A stretch of DNA of 64,000 nt from Phytophthora quininea (Eukaryota; Oomycota; Peronosporomycetes; Peronosporales; Peronosporaceae): positions 186,001-250,000 of the forward strand of contig JAAVTG010000693.1 in assembly GCA_011947345.1 (NCBI GenBank), in the 5' to 3' direction. A program made the translations under genes and the position numbers. Under the pieces are notes generated by a model. It searched no databases. It saw only the letters and a list, made by a program, of their open reading frames with translations, and was not told the DNA's origin. This document shows positions 20,425 through 29,692 of this stretch, piece by piece (the stretch's first letter is position 1; each line of letters begins with the position of its first letter).

Positions 20425-21921
20425 TCACTTGCACTCAGCTTCTTCCGAGCATTCCTTGGCCATGATGTAGCCCATGGCGGCCTGCAGACAGGCCAGGTAG
20501 TAGGCAGCCTCAGATCCGTCCTGGGACTCATCAATCGCGTACTGCTCCATCAAGTACACCTGCGAGTGCAAGTGGGGCAGCTCGCAGCGGCTAAGCACGT
20601 ACACCAGCAGCGGTAGCAACACGTCGGCCGAGATGCAGCTGCTTTCAAGGCCCAAGACCTCCTTGGCCTCACCGTACAGCGTGCACACAGCACGCATAAA
20701 GGACGCCAGCACAGTGGCAGGCACTAAGTGTGGCAAGCGGTTAAAAGCCGCGATCGAGTCGGCGAACAGCTCCTGCTGCTTGGCCTCTTCAGGCACCGGA
20801 ACGGGCAGCCCCACTTGCTCCAGATTCTTCTCGCTCATCTTGGCCGACTGGTCACGCCACGAGGCGTTGAGATCGTCTAGGTCGGCGGCGGTGCTGCGGT
20901 AGCACGCGCAGGCCAGGCGGCTGAACACCATGTGCTCTACAAACACCCTCAACGCAGGCATTTGCTGCTGCTCCACCATGGCTTCGGTGGCAACAGCGTC
21001 GACGATCTCCTGGACTAGAGACTGCATAACATCGCGAGCCTCTCTGTCGTCAAAGACCGTCTGAGGTCCGGGCTGGCTGCTCGGTCGCGTAAAGGACTTC
21101 ATGGTATCCAAGCAGAGTCTGTCCAGCGCCTTCTTCAGTTCAGGCTTGAGCAGCTTCTGACGACTCAGCAGCTTCTCAAACTTGACCAGTAAGACACAAG
21201 GCTCGTCCTTGACGGTCTTCAGCGTCTCCACTTGGTCCAGCACCTCCTGCAGCGTCACGCCGCTCACGTGCATGGTCTTGTCGCCGTGCAGCGTCATGAG
21301 TTTGCCCAGATACGAGGCTTGCAGCTGCAGCACATGACGCATCCAGTCCTCGGCCAGTGCACGATCCGACTGCTCGATGCCGTCCAGCAGCGTCTGACTA
21401 GCAGCGAAACTGCCACGACGGTGCGCCGTCGCGTCCTCTCCGTCCTCCATGGCCAGCAGCGTGCGCATGTCGCTAAGCACTGCAAGCGAGCGGTTGCCTG
21501 TAGCCACTTCGGCCACCAACTGCATCTGCAGTAGAGCCACTTGGTCTCTGCGGCTGCTGCTGAGCCAGCTCTTGACGCTGCGGAGCAGCTCCCAGCGACG
21601 GGACAGCCTGGCCTTGCGCTTGAGCACTTGCTGGCTCTCCTCTTGGATGCGCTGGGTCAGCAGCTTGAGCGTTGACGCGGCTGCGCCGTCGTCCACGCAG
21701 GCGTCGAAGCTACGCCATCGGCGCTGTGCAGATTGGTCGGTCGGGATGGCGTGGTCAACCCCGCCAAAGGTGAACGTGCTGGGGATGGAAGTGCGACGGC
21801 GCAGCGCTTGCGCTTCCGTCTCCACGAAGCTGGACAGCGACACGGCAGGCTGCTTGTCTCCCACGGCCCGCTCGGCATCGCTGGCGCGCGCTGAGGCGAC
21901 GCTCACGTCCTCCAGACCCAT
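20425..21921 (-). CDS. VPS9-domain Rab5-type GEF
   Basis: Single exon, 498 residues, start at 21921 (MGLEDVSVASARASDAERAV). The frame stays open further upstream to 22647, but that part runs into a GC-rich inverted repeat and looks non-coding. The N-terminal half is helical and basic (RIQEESQQVLKRKARLSRRW). The C-terminal ~130 residues carry the VPS9 signature: a helix with PHLVPATVLASFMRAVCTLYG, then ISADVLLPLLVYVLSRCELP, LHSQVYLMEQYAIDESQDGS and EAAYYLACLQAAMGYIM. VPS9 domains load GTP on Rab5/Rab21-type GTPases in early endocytosis; the Asp in SADVLLP and the Tyr/Leu in AAYYL are the functional positions. No other domain such as SH2, RA or ankyrin is visible. No frame break. Confidence 0.88.
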   Translation of the reverse strand: MGLEDVSVASARASDAERAVGDKQPAVSLSSFVETEAQALRRRTSIPSTFTFGGVDHAIPTDQSAQRRWRSFDACVDDGAAASTLKLLTQRIQEESQQVLKRKARLSRRWELLRSVKSWLSSSRRDQVALLQMQLVAEVATGNRSLAVLSDMRTLLAMEDGEDATAHRRGSFAASQTLLDGIEQSDRALAEDWMRHVLQLQASYLGKLMTLHGDKTMHVSGVTLQEVLDQVETLKTVKDEPCVLLVKFEKLLSRQKLLKPELKKALDRLCLDTMKSFTRPSSQPGPQTVFDDREARDVMQSLVQEIVDAVATEAMVEQQQMPALRVFVEHMVFSRLACACYRSTAADLDDLNASWRDQSAKMSEKNLEQVGLPVPVPEEAKQQELFADSIAAFNRLPHLVPATVLASFMRAVCTLYGEAKEVLGLESSCISADVLLPLLVYVLSRCELPHLHSQVYLMEQYAIDESQDGSEAAYYLACLQAAMGYIMAKECSEEAECK

Positions 21922-22483
21922 TGGATATGCTCGAGAGACTTGGGCAGCACGCGGTGAAAGCAACACTGCCAGCTTGCTCGGCCTTTGCACAGCCAAACAC
22001 TGAGCGGGATGGACTGAGCCGGTTGGACGCCAGAAATGCAGACGGGCCAGTTCTCGCACGCACTTTTGGCGTGGCGGGACTCGGCACGGGTACGGATAAA
22101 GGATAGAAATAGTCGGGGTTGTATTAAGCCATCCGGATACGGATTTTGGACAGGATCGGGTCGATTTGCAGCTGGCGTGCCACGGCGGAAGCTCTTGGCG
22201 ATGAGGTGAAATCGCGTTTTGGAACGGCCAATCGCTGCGCTTAGAAGGCTGCGCAGCTGGAAAATCCTCGGCAAACTCGCTATTTCGCGGCGTGGATGTC
22301 ATCTGCACGCTGCTCTCTCGGCGCCGTGTGTTGGCGCTGCGGCAGCGCGTGACTCGCAGTCCGCCCCAGACGTTCACCTGTGTTTCAGCCCTCGGCGGCA
22401 ACCTGCTGCGGCCAGTATCAAGCGGCCAAGAAGCCGTCAGTTGCTCCTCCAGTCCAGCTGGGTGATTATCGCCTCGCAGATAG
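21922..22483. other. VPS9 gene upstream region
   Basis: 562 bp of unique sequence between the VPS9 start and the left arm of the inverted repeat. No gene supported; likely the VPS9 promoter and 5' leader. Confidence 0.45.
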
Positions 22484-23070
22484 TTTGAAGCAGAAATCGA
22501 GCCAAACATGCTCGGAGCGACCTGCTGCTTGGTTGTCGCCAGAGGCTGGTGGGTGGGGGCTCTGCTGCCGGTGCCTGGTGCGCGGCGGCGGCGTCGCAGT
22601 GCGGCCGTCGCAAACCAGGATTTTCCCAACAAACCAAAAATCTCCAATTGTCCGCTCGAGCTCCGGACGCCGGCGAGAAACCAGCCACGGGCTGCTTTTT
22701 ATCGCGGACTTGAGCCGCGGCGCCACAAATGCCTGCAGCTCACCAAAAATCGCGCGCGGGCTCTTCTGAAGACGGCCATCGCTCGCTGCTCGGCCAAAGA
22801 CCGGCCCCGAACGCGATCCGAGACCAATCGCGCGATGGCCGAGGGAGGGCAACACACTGTGCGCCGATGCGGGCGGCAGTCCCGCGCTGCTCTTTCGTGG
22901 CGCAAGTGGCCGCCGCGAGTCGCGACCGCACGCTGTTAAAGAGAGCGGCGGCCAGAAGACCGCGCGGGCTTCGTGGCGGACTGCAAGTCCAAGGCGGTCC
23001 TCCCATGAATCGACAAGCAGACTTGCGTTTTGCGCGGCACCCCACAAGATCTGCGAGGGCAGACGCAACG
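22484..23070 (+). repeat. Inverted repeat arm, left (587 bp, GC-rich)
   Basis: The reverse complement of this segment recurs at 23881-24466. The arms differ by only a few changes that I can see: three C/T transitions and one A in an A run. Both ends of the match are sharp. The sequence is very GC-rich with no convincing coding frame. A TATA-like TTTTTATCG lies near 22697. I see no target-site duplication around the outer ends. Confidence 0.93.
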
Positions 23071-23880
23071 GCCGCGAGGGCAATCTGCAGAACGGAAGTG
23101 GTTGGTGGGCAGCGCTCGATGGCTCGAGCCGAGCGAAGTGCTGCGGGCCCCGTGTTAGGTGCAACTCGGCTGGCGACCGCAGTGGCGAGCGGAGAGCTCC
23201 ACCTTTGTGACGCGTCTCTGCTGCCGAGGAGCTCGCTCGCAATATGCAATGCCCGATGGTATTTCGCGCGGAGGGAGCCGACTCTGCTAGAGCGCGGGCG
23301 TGGCGGGCAGGACCGCTGCTCATCGGGCGGCGCCGTGCAAGACCCACTGCCGCGAGGACGCATACGCCGGTTGACGTCCGGCTCGACGATCAGCGGGGGA
23401 TTGCACTGTGACCGCGGGCGGAGCGCTATCGGAGCCTGTCGACAGCGCCGACACACCGCGTCACGTTGGCCGAGGAGGGGCCTGACGTCCGGCGTTGCGG
23501 TGGCGGCGGGAAACCGCTGCAAGATCGCGGTGTCGAGGCGAGTTTGGTCGTCACAGCCGAGTTCAAGGAGGAAGCGGGTCGACAGTTCACGTACTTGCTT
23601 GCTCGTGATTGCCTGTTGTAGACGACAGTCTGTAGTCGTTTAGGGATGGAAACGTGAGCATCTGCTGCTCCTGTGGCAAGCATCCGTTTGGCTAGCAAGG
23701 CTAACGCACTCGTCGCTGTTGAGCCGAGCACATGCATGAAGCGATGCTGCCATCGTCAACATCTTGCTGCCAGTTTGAATAAAACTTATTTCGAAGTGGA
23801 TTTTATTTTCTCATTTCCACACTCTTTTCTACACCTGTCTAAAGCTAAATTTAAATCTAAAAACATTTTTCTCAACAGGT
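23071..23880. other. Spacer of the inverted repeat
   Basis: 810 bp: GC-rich up to about 23640, then AT-rich with TTTTATTTTC-type runs next to the right arm. No gene, RNA or further repeat recognised. Long frames on both strands here follow from high GC content. Confidence 0.45.
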
Positions 23881-24466
23881 CGTTGCGTCTGCCCTCGCAG
23901 ATCTTGTGGGGTGCCGCGCAAAACGCAAGTCTGCTTGTCGATTCATGGGAGGACCGCCTTGGACTTGCAGTCCGCCACGAAGCCCGCGCGGTCTTCTGAC
24001 CGCCGCTCTCTTTAACAACGTGCGGTCGCGACTCGCGGCGGCCACTTGCGCCACGAAAGAGCAGCGCGGGACTGCCGCCCGCATCGGCGCACAGTGTGTT
24101 GCCCTCCCTCGGCCATCGCGCGATTGGTCTCGGATCGCGTTCGGGGCCGGTCTTTGGCCGAGCAGCGAGCGATGGCCGTCTTCAGAAGAGCCCGCGCGCG
24201 ATTTTGGTGAGCTGCAGGCATTTGTGGCGCCGCGGCTCAAGTCCGCGATAAAAAGCAGCCCGTGGCTGGTTTCTCGCCGGCGTCCGGAGCTCGAGCGGAC
24301 AATTGGAGATTTTTGGTTTGTTGGGAAAATCCTGGTTTGCGACGGCCGCACTGCGACGCCGCCGCCGCGCACCGGGCACCGGCAGCAGAGCCCCCACCCA
24401 CCAGCCTCTGGCGACAACCAAGCAGCAGGTCGCTCCGAGCATGTTTGGCTCGATTTCTGCTTCAAA
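23881..24466 (-). repeat. Inverted repeat arm, right (586 bp)
   Basis: Reverse-complement copy of 22484-23070, about 99% identical. It lies just downstream of the 3' end of the minus-strand ketoacyl-CoA reductase gene. The near identity implies recent duplication or ongoing conversion between arms. Confidence 0.93.
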
Positions 24467-24658
24467 TCACTTCAACGAATTCAACATGTGACGTGATCGC
24501 ACCGACAAATTAAAACTTATGATCGACGCGGAAGTGAGACTCGTGTTTTTGACTGCACTTCGAGGAAGGCGAGCAAGATTGTATGAATATACTCCTGCCA
24601 TTGTCGGCTATTGGAGCTCAAAACTCACACAAACCTGGGCGGCATCGGTACCCGAGAC

Positions 24659-25723
24659 TTACTGGTTCTTCTTGGCCTCCAGCTTCTTGAGTGCGCGCTT
24701 GCGCAGCGATAAGTGGGTCATCATGGCGCCCTACAATACAACCAACAAGCACACCAAATATTCAGATCAGACTCTATCCCCGCAAGACAAGCACAACCAG
24801 TTTGTTACCTTGCTCAGAAGCCACGTGGGGGCGCTCTCGTACAGCCAGATCTGCAGCGCGTGCGGCCAGTAGGGCGAGATGAGCGTGTCGTAGCCCAGCG
24901 CAGCCACCGATGTGCGGGCGTACGTGGCGGGCGACGGCACCATGAAACTCGCGTGGCGGATCTTAGCCAGCTTGGTGGACACGAACATGGGCACGTGGCA
25001 CTGGACGTGCACGTTCTTGGCGCGGAACTCGGCCGCCAGACACAGCGTGAACTGCTCAATGTACTTCTTGGTGGCGCTGTACTCGCTGAGCAGCGGCACG
25101 ACCATGCGGCCGGATCCAGAGCTGACATTGACGATAGCACCGCGCTTGCGCTGCGCCATCCCAGGCAGCACGAGCTTGGTCATGATCGTGGAGGCCGTCA
25201 CATTGAGCTTAATGAGGCTGTCCACACGGTCCTCCGGGAGCTGGTCGAAGAACTCGGGGAAGTCGTAGGACACGCCCACGTTGTTGAACAGCACGCCGAC
25301 GTCCTTGACCTCGTCCAGCTTCTTCTGCAGGGCCGCACGCACGCTGGGCTCGTCCACCTTGTTAAAGTCCACGGCGAGGATCTCCACCTGCACGTTCGGG
25401 TACTTGCCCAGGATCTCTGCACGGGCATCCTCCAGACGTTGCTGGGTGCGGCTCATGAGCACCACGTTCATGCCCTTGCGCGCCAGCTCCATGGCCAGCG
25501 CCTTGCCGATGCCGTCGGTGGCGCCGGTCACGACACCCCATTGGCCGAAGCTCTTGAGGTTCTTGGCCGGACGCAAGAAGAACGTGTAGAGCGATCCTAG
25601 CAGCTGCAGTGCCAAGCGACCTAGCACCAGCGCACCCACAGCAGCAGAGATCTTGACGGCGAGCGGAGACGCCGCCAGGGCCGCCTGCACGGGCGCCAGA
25701 GCTTCGAGCACGCGGTCGGCCAT
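24659..25723 (-). CDS. HSD17B12: Very-long-chain 3-oxoacyl-CoA reductase
   Basis: Two exons, 24809-25723 and 24659-24730, joined over a 78-bp intron; about 328 residues. It belongs to the ER short-chain dehydrogenases that reduce 3-ketoacyl-CoA in the fatty-acid elongase cycle (KAR/Ifa38/HSD17B12). Visible features: an N-terminal membrane segment (SAAVGALVLGRLALQLLGSLYTFFL), the NADPH-binding TGATDGIG, FNNVGVSYDFPEFF, the catalytic Ser in NVSSGSG, and the Y-x-x-x-K pair in YSATKKY. The second exon encodes a basic tail ending KKNQ, which fits the KKxx ER-retrieval signal; without splicing the protein would end in unrelated residues. The frame is intact. Alternatives within the 17beta-HSD type 12/3 group act on steroids, but the membrane leader and KKxx favour the elongase reductase. 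Confidence 0.92.
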
Positions 25724-25734
25724 GATGCAGGGGG

Positions 25735-25744
25735 AAGAATGAGT
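25735..25744 (-). promoter_or_regulatory. Possible initiator just upstream of the reductase start
   Basis: Read on the minus strand, ACTCATTCTT lies about 12 bases upstream of the ATG at 25723 and resembles the oomycete initiator core (TCAYTYY). Such elements usually sit 50-100 bp upstream of the start codon in Phytophthora, so this one would give a very short leader. Confidence 0.35.
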
Positions 25745-25986
25745 TGCTCGTCAACCACAGGATACTCTTGGTACCAGTCTTTCGGCACCAATGACTCACT
25801 GGTGTGGTACACATAAGTATAAGCAATCTTTCAACATCGTTTAGTGGCGCGTCCCATCTATGCGCACTGTGCGTCCCGTCCATTGGTTATAAATAGCGGT
25901 CGGATTCAGTGTCCTTCGAGTCAATCGGTCTGGCTATCGACGACAACATCGAGCAACTGCAGGTTGCTTGCTGTTCGTTATCGACC

Positions 25987-26642
25987 ATGGGGAAGCGGCG
26001 GGCGGTGCGCAACATGCTGACCGTGTCGGACGGCTACTGGGGGTTCGTGCACCAGAAGCGCCTCTACCGCTGGGCGTACGCGTCGCTGACGTTCTTCGCC
26101 ATCTTCGCCGTGGTCGTGGCCTTCTTCGACGTGGGCGCCGGCACGACGTACGCCGCGAGCTTCGTGGCCAGCAAGTACACACAGGGCGAACTGGACGAGA
26201 ACGAGCGCCTGCTGCAGTGGATGTACGTCTTCTACCCGACCCCTTAATCTTCGCCTGGTTCCTGGTCTACTTTGCCAAGTTCCTCTTCTGCTGGAAGATC
26301 AAACGGCTGCGCAAGGCGCGCAACTACAAGTACAACCTCATGCTGGCCTCGCTGGTGGTCGCCATCTTCTACGCCATCGTGCTGCGTGGCGTGCTCAAAA
26401 TGACGCTCTACTCGGGGCCCAAGCTGCGCAGCGCCGTCGTCATCGGGCTCTGCGAGCTCGGGCTTGTCGGCATTGAGGTCTTTGACGAGCGCAAAGAGCG
26501 CAAGGAGCGACACGAACGCAAGAGGATGCTACGCGAGCGGCGAGCCGCAGAGCAGCAGGTTTACCGTCAGCACAACAAGTCGGACGCAGCTTCCCAGCAG
26601 CAATTGGCCCGCGCCAATGCAGACCCCGCCAACGTGCTGTAG
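25987..26642 (+). CDS. Four-TM protein of unknown family (one frame break)
   Basis: Start at 25987 (MGKRRAVRNMLTVSDGYWGF). Four hydrophobic helices: WAYASLTFFAIFAVVVAFF, PLIFAWFLVYFAKFLFCW, LMLASLVVAIFYAIVL and SAVVIGLCELGLVGIEVF. A highly charged C-terminal helix follows (ERKERKERHERKRMLRERRA), then a Gln-rich end. The reading frame ends at 26246 just before helix 2 but continues in another frame; a single missing base in a C run near 26240 explains this. The short loops and basic tail suggest an endomembrane protein. I do not recognise a family and assign no function. Confidence 0.6.
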
Positions 26643-26771
26643 ACGAATATTTAGACGATGAAATAGAAGCGCAAGTTGACCCTAGAAAAGGTATGTACCT
26701 ACAAAAGTGCTAGCTACACTCGAAAAATCCTGGCTCTATACTGAAACCAAGTGACCGATTTTCGAAGCACT

Positions 26772-26788
26772 TTCATTTCTCCATTTTC
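26772..26788 (+). promoter_or_regulatory. INR/FPR-like oomycete core promoter upstream of RGLG
   Basis: TTCATTTCTCCATTTTC, 8-24 bases before the ATG at 26796, resembles the fused initiator plus flanking promoter region of Phytophthora (TCATTYYN then CAWTTT), with one extra base between the halves. Transcription would start within it and leave a very short leader. Confidence 0.45.
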
Positions 26789-26795
26789 TTCTGCC

Positions 26796-28266
26796 ATGGG
26801 CAACGAGCAGAGTCGGCAGCGCCGCAGCGGCCACCAGTGCAAGCGCGACACCCAGACGGGCCCGCGCCCCATCGCCGGCCGCTCCGAGGAGCTGACGCAG
26901 ATGATCCCCGACCAGTTCTCGGCGCTGCCGCAGGTGACGGCGGCGCTCCGTCGCAGCGGCCTCGAGAGCTGCAACCTCATCGTCGGCCTGGACTGTATGC
27001 AGAAACTATTATCAGATTTACCATTTTATGCATAACTGTTTCTTACATGATTATAACTGTAACCAGTCACCAAGTCCAACGAGTGGAGCGGCAAGCGCAC
27101 GTTCGGGGGCAGGAGTCTCCACGAGATCGACGACCCGACTCGGAAAAACCCGTACGAGGATGTGATCGAGACCATTGGCCGAACATTGCAAGACTTTGGT
27201 AAGTAACTTCCTTTCTATTTTAGATTTTTTTATTATGTTGAAGTTGTTCCCAATCTCTTCCCATTTGCCATGTCTTGTTAGATGAGGACAACATCATCCC
27301 AGTGTTCGGCTTCGGCGACGAGTTGACGTGCGATCGCGCGGTGTTTACGCTCGCACGACAGGAAGAGCAAGAAGGCTTCCCTCTGGAGAGTATCCGCTCT
27401 CGCTATCGAGAAGTCGTCAAGAACGTGGTGATGGCCGGCCCCACGTCCTTCGCGCCGATCATCAACCAAGCGGTCAACATCGTCAACCGCACGGGCGACT
27501 ACCATATCCTGGTCATTATTGCCGATGGACAGGTCACGCGGTCGGTGGATATTCCGCCCCACGCGGTCAGTAAGAACGAGAAGGAGACGATCGACGCCAT
27601 TACGTACGCCAGCAATTTTCCCCTGAGTATCGTCATGGTAGGCGTAGGCGACGGACCTTGGGAGAGCATGATCTACTTTGATGACTATCTAGTGCACCGC
27701 AAGTTCGACAATTTCCAGTTTGTCGAGTACCACAAGATTATGTCGCAGTTCGGCGACCCGCAGATGAAAGAGACGCAGTTTGCACTGCAGGCCCTGATGG
27801 AAATCCCAGACCAATATCGCACGATCAAAGCCATGAATTACCTGGACAAAGGGCCGTTCCGAGTGCGCGCCGATCTGCCGCGCGTGGACGTTTTCCCGGC
27901 ACCACAAACCGTTGAGATCGTCCACACTGACAATTATGGTGCATATCGCCCGCTTCAGCGGCAGCAGACGACGACAACGACGCAGTATAGCCAAAAACAG
28001 AAATGTCACCATCAGCGCCGCTCTTCGGGTCGGCATACGATGTGCAGGCTGGATCGGCGCGGTCGACGCTACAGCATCGCTCATCGCATGCTGAGCTGGA
28101 GCTTGCCCGATTGCAGGAGACGTTGGTGTGCCCCATCTGCGAAGAGCGAAAGAAGGACACGGTGTTTCAATGCGGCCACGAGACGTGTCAAAAGTGCGGT
28201 GAGTTCCTCTCGCACTGCCCGCTGTGCCGGCAGCAGATCCAGGTTCGCATCAAAAGATATGGTTGA
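26796..28266 (+). CDS. RGLG: RGLG-type copine-RING E3 ubiquitin ligase
   Basis: Starts MGNEQSRQRRSG, an N-myristoylation consensus (Gly2, Ser6) as in plant RGLG ligases, so plasma-membrane attachment is likely. The copine-type von Willebrand A domain spans exons 26796-26994, 27067-27198 and 27282 onward: NLIVGLDFTKSNEW (metal-site residues), NPYEDVIETIGRTLQDFDED, IPVFGFGDELTCD, NIVNRTGDYHILVIIADGQV and SNFPLSIVMVGVGDGPW. A low-complexity linker follows, then a C-terminal RING (CPICEERKKDTVFQCGHETC, CPLCRQQIQVRIKRYG). The frame changes once in an A run near 27998, between linker and RING. RGLG ligases control receptor and hormone-signalling turnover in plants; a homologue in an oomycete suggests ancient origin. 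The alternative is a copine with an added RING, which is the same architecture. Confidence 0.9.
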
Positions 28267-28702
28267 AGAATTGGCATCATTGAACATGTTGAACCAAGGT
28301 GGTTACCGAGCTCGGCAGCGACGTGGCAGATAGTGCGAGCGGTAGAGTATAATGGCCCGATGCGCAGCAATCTCGCGCTCCTCATTTTGTTTATATATTT
28401 TCTGGGAATTTACTCTTGCCATGCAAGTTGTCTTGTGCTACGCAACGGACTTGAAATCTCGGTCAGTGGTTGCAAGCTTCGCTTCGCTTGCAATCCTAAT
28501 CGATCCGTTGGTGCAGTACAAGACAACTTGCATGGCACATTGGGCGCCGAAAAGTTTTATCTGGAAGGGAACGAAACAAGATGTATTGCAGCTACTTCCG
28601 TCGGTAACCACACTGACGTCTCTCTCATTCCAGAGGTGTTCGACCTCTTTCGTCTCACTTTGAGCTCAGCCTTTTGGTAGCCTTGCTCAGCCTCGCCTCC
28701 GC
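28267..28702. other. Convergent 3' region holding a long hairpin
   Basis: Lies between the convergent 3' ends of RGLG and the WRKY19-like gene. Contains the stem-loop at 28417-28537; no coding frame is supported. Confidence 0.5.
28417..28537 (+). repeat. 121-base nested stem-loop
   Basis: The outer stem pairs TGCCATGCAAGTTGTCTTGT (28417-28436) with its exact reverse complement at 28518-28537. After an internal loop a second stem pairs CAACGGA (28443-28449) with TCCGTTG (28504-28510). At the tip TTGCAAGC (28470-28477) pairs with GCTTGCAA (28486-28493). Three nested stems make one long imperfect hairpin. It could be a miniature inverted-repeat element, a small-RNA precursor or a 3'-end element. 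Confidence 0.85.
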
Positions 28703-29692
28703 CTAGGGCGACGTCGACGGGTGGTCGCGCTTGGCGCCGTGACGAATGCACACGCCGTTGCGGACCGCACCCTTGTTGCAACCTTCGGCCTGGCAGCGCT
28801 TGCCACCTCCATGAGAGACGCACAGCGTCCCGCCCACGGCGCTTTTGCCGCAGCCCTCGACCTGGCAGCGCTTGCCGCCTCCATGCGCGATGCACAGACC
28901 ACCTTGTAGTGCTGTCTTGGTGCATTCTGGCGTCTTGCACTTACGGCCACCGCCGTGCGCGGAGCAGAAACCTCCGACCAACGCCGATTTCGTGCATCCT
29001 GCTTCGTTGCAGCGCTTGCCACCGCCGTGCGAAATGCACAAACCGCCTTGTTTGGCGGATTTGGAGCAGTCCGGGTGGGCGCAGCGCTTGCCGCCGCCGT
29101 GGGAAATGCAGTATCCGCCGGTTTTCGCCGACTTGGAACAGCCCTCGGCACGACAGAAGCGGCTCTGCTTGTGGTACTTGCAGAACGTGCCGCTCGGACC
29201 GCGGATGGTTCGGTAGCAGTCGGGCTTGGCGCACACCGTGTTCAGCATGGACGACAAGTCGAAGCCACCGCGCGAGCTGCCGCCGGTGCTGCTGCTGCTG
29301 TCGTCATCGTCCACCGGCGGCTCCTGGCCGGCGTGCTCCATATCGCCGTTGATAATGAAGCTGAGACTCATGGCGGCGATGCCGCTGGCCGCTTCGCCAT
29401 CACCGTCGTCAGAACTTCGAAGAGGCGAGGCCGCAGCGCAGGCGTCGGCGAGGCGGAACCTGTTGCTGCGGTCGACGTTCTCGTCGTCGTCACTGGACGT
29501 ACCGGAGTCGAAGCGGCCGGCCATGGCGTGCGCTATGGTGGGCAACTTCAGGGGCGCGGCGCCCGGGCGGGCCAGCGGCTTGGTCAGCGGCGAGTGCAAG
29601 TGCAGAACCTGAGGCAGCGGGCAGCTTGAGAGCGGGGATCTTGGCGGGTGGTCGCTAATAAATGAAGGGAAGGTACTCGAGTTCGTGTCCAT
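28703..29692 (-). CDS. WRKY19-like zinc-knuckle repeat protein
   Basis: Single exon, 329 residues, start at 29692 (a second Met, MAGRFDSGTSSDDDE, lies at 29521). The N-terminal half is Ser/Asp-rich and disordered. The C-terminal ~190 residues consist of an entry motif (CAKPDCYRTIRGPSGTFCKY) and six ~25-residue repeats of the form C-x4-C-x-K-x(3-5)-GG-x-C-x2-HGGGK/R, such as CAHPDCSKSAKQGGLCISHG. This Cys2-Cys-His arrangement matches the zinc-binding repeats found beside the WRKY domain in plant WRKY19-like proteins, and is abundant alone in oomycetes; there is no WRKY domain here. Its target, nucleic acid or protein, is not known. A shorter relative of this zinc motif occurs in the duplicated genes at 34.2 and 39.0 kb. 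Confidence 0.8.
   Translation of the reverse strand: MDTNSSTFPSFISDHPPRSPLSSCPLPQVLHLHSPLTKPLARPGAAPLKLPTIAHAMAGRFDSGTSSDDDENVDRSNRFRLADACAAASPLRSSDDGDGEAASGIAAMSLSFIINGDMEHAGQEPPVDDDDSSSSTGGSSRGGFDLSSMLNTVCAKPDCYRTIRGPSGTFCKYHKQSRFCRAEGCSKSAKTGGYCISHGGGKRCAHPDCSKSAKQGGLCISHGGGKRCNEAGCTKSALVGGFCSAHGGGRKCKTPECTKTALQGGLCIAHGGGKRCQVEGCGKSAVGGTLCVSHGGGKRCQAEGCNKGAVRNGVCIRHGAKRDHPSTSP

Noticed and set aside
20425..22647. A 740-codon minus-strand frame extending the VPS9 gene upstream to 22647
   Set aside because: The extra 242 codons run through GC-rich sequence and into the inverted repeat, with Arg/Pro/Ser-biased composition and no domain. The ATG at 21921 gives a coherent protein.
22466..23643. 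Long frames of 250-300 codons on both strands around the inverted repeat
   Set aside because: High GC content removes stop codons in several frames at once. The same frames occur mirrored in the other arm, and none shows a domain.
22484..24466. A DNA transposon with long terminal inverted repeats
   Set aside because: No transposase, no target-site duplication next to the outer ends and no typical terminal motif.
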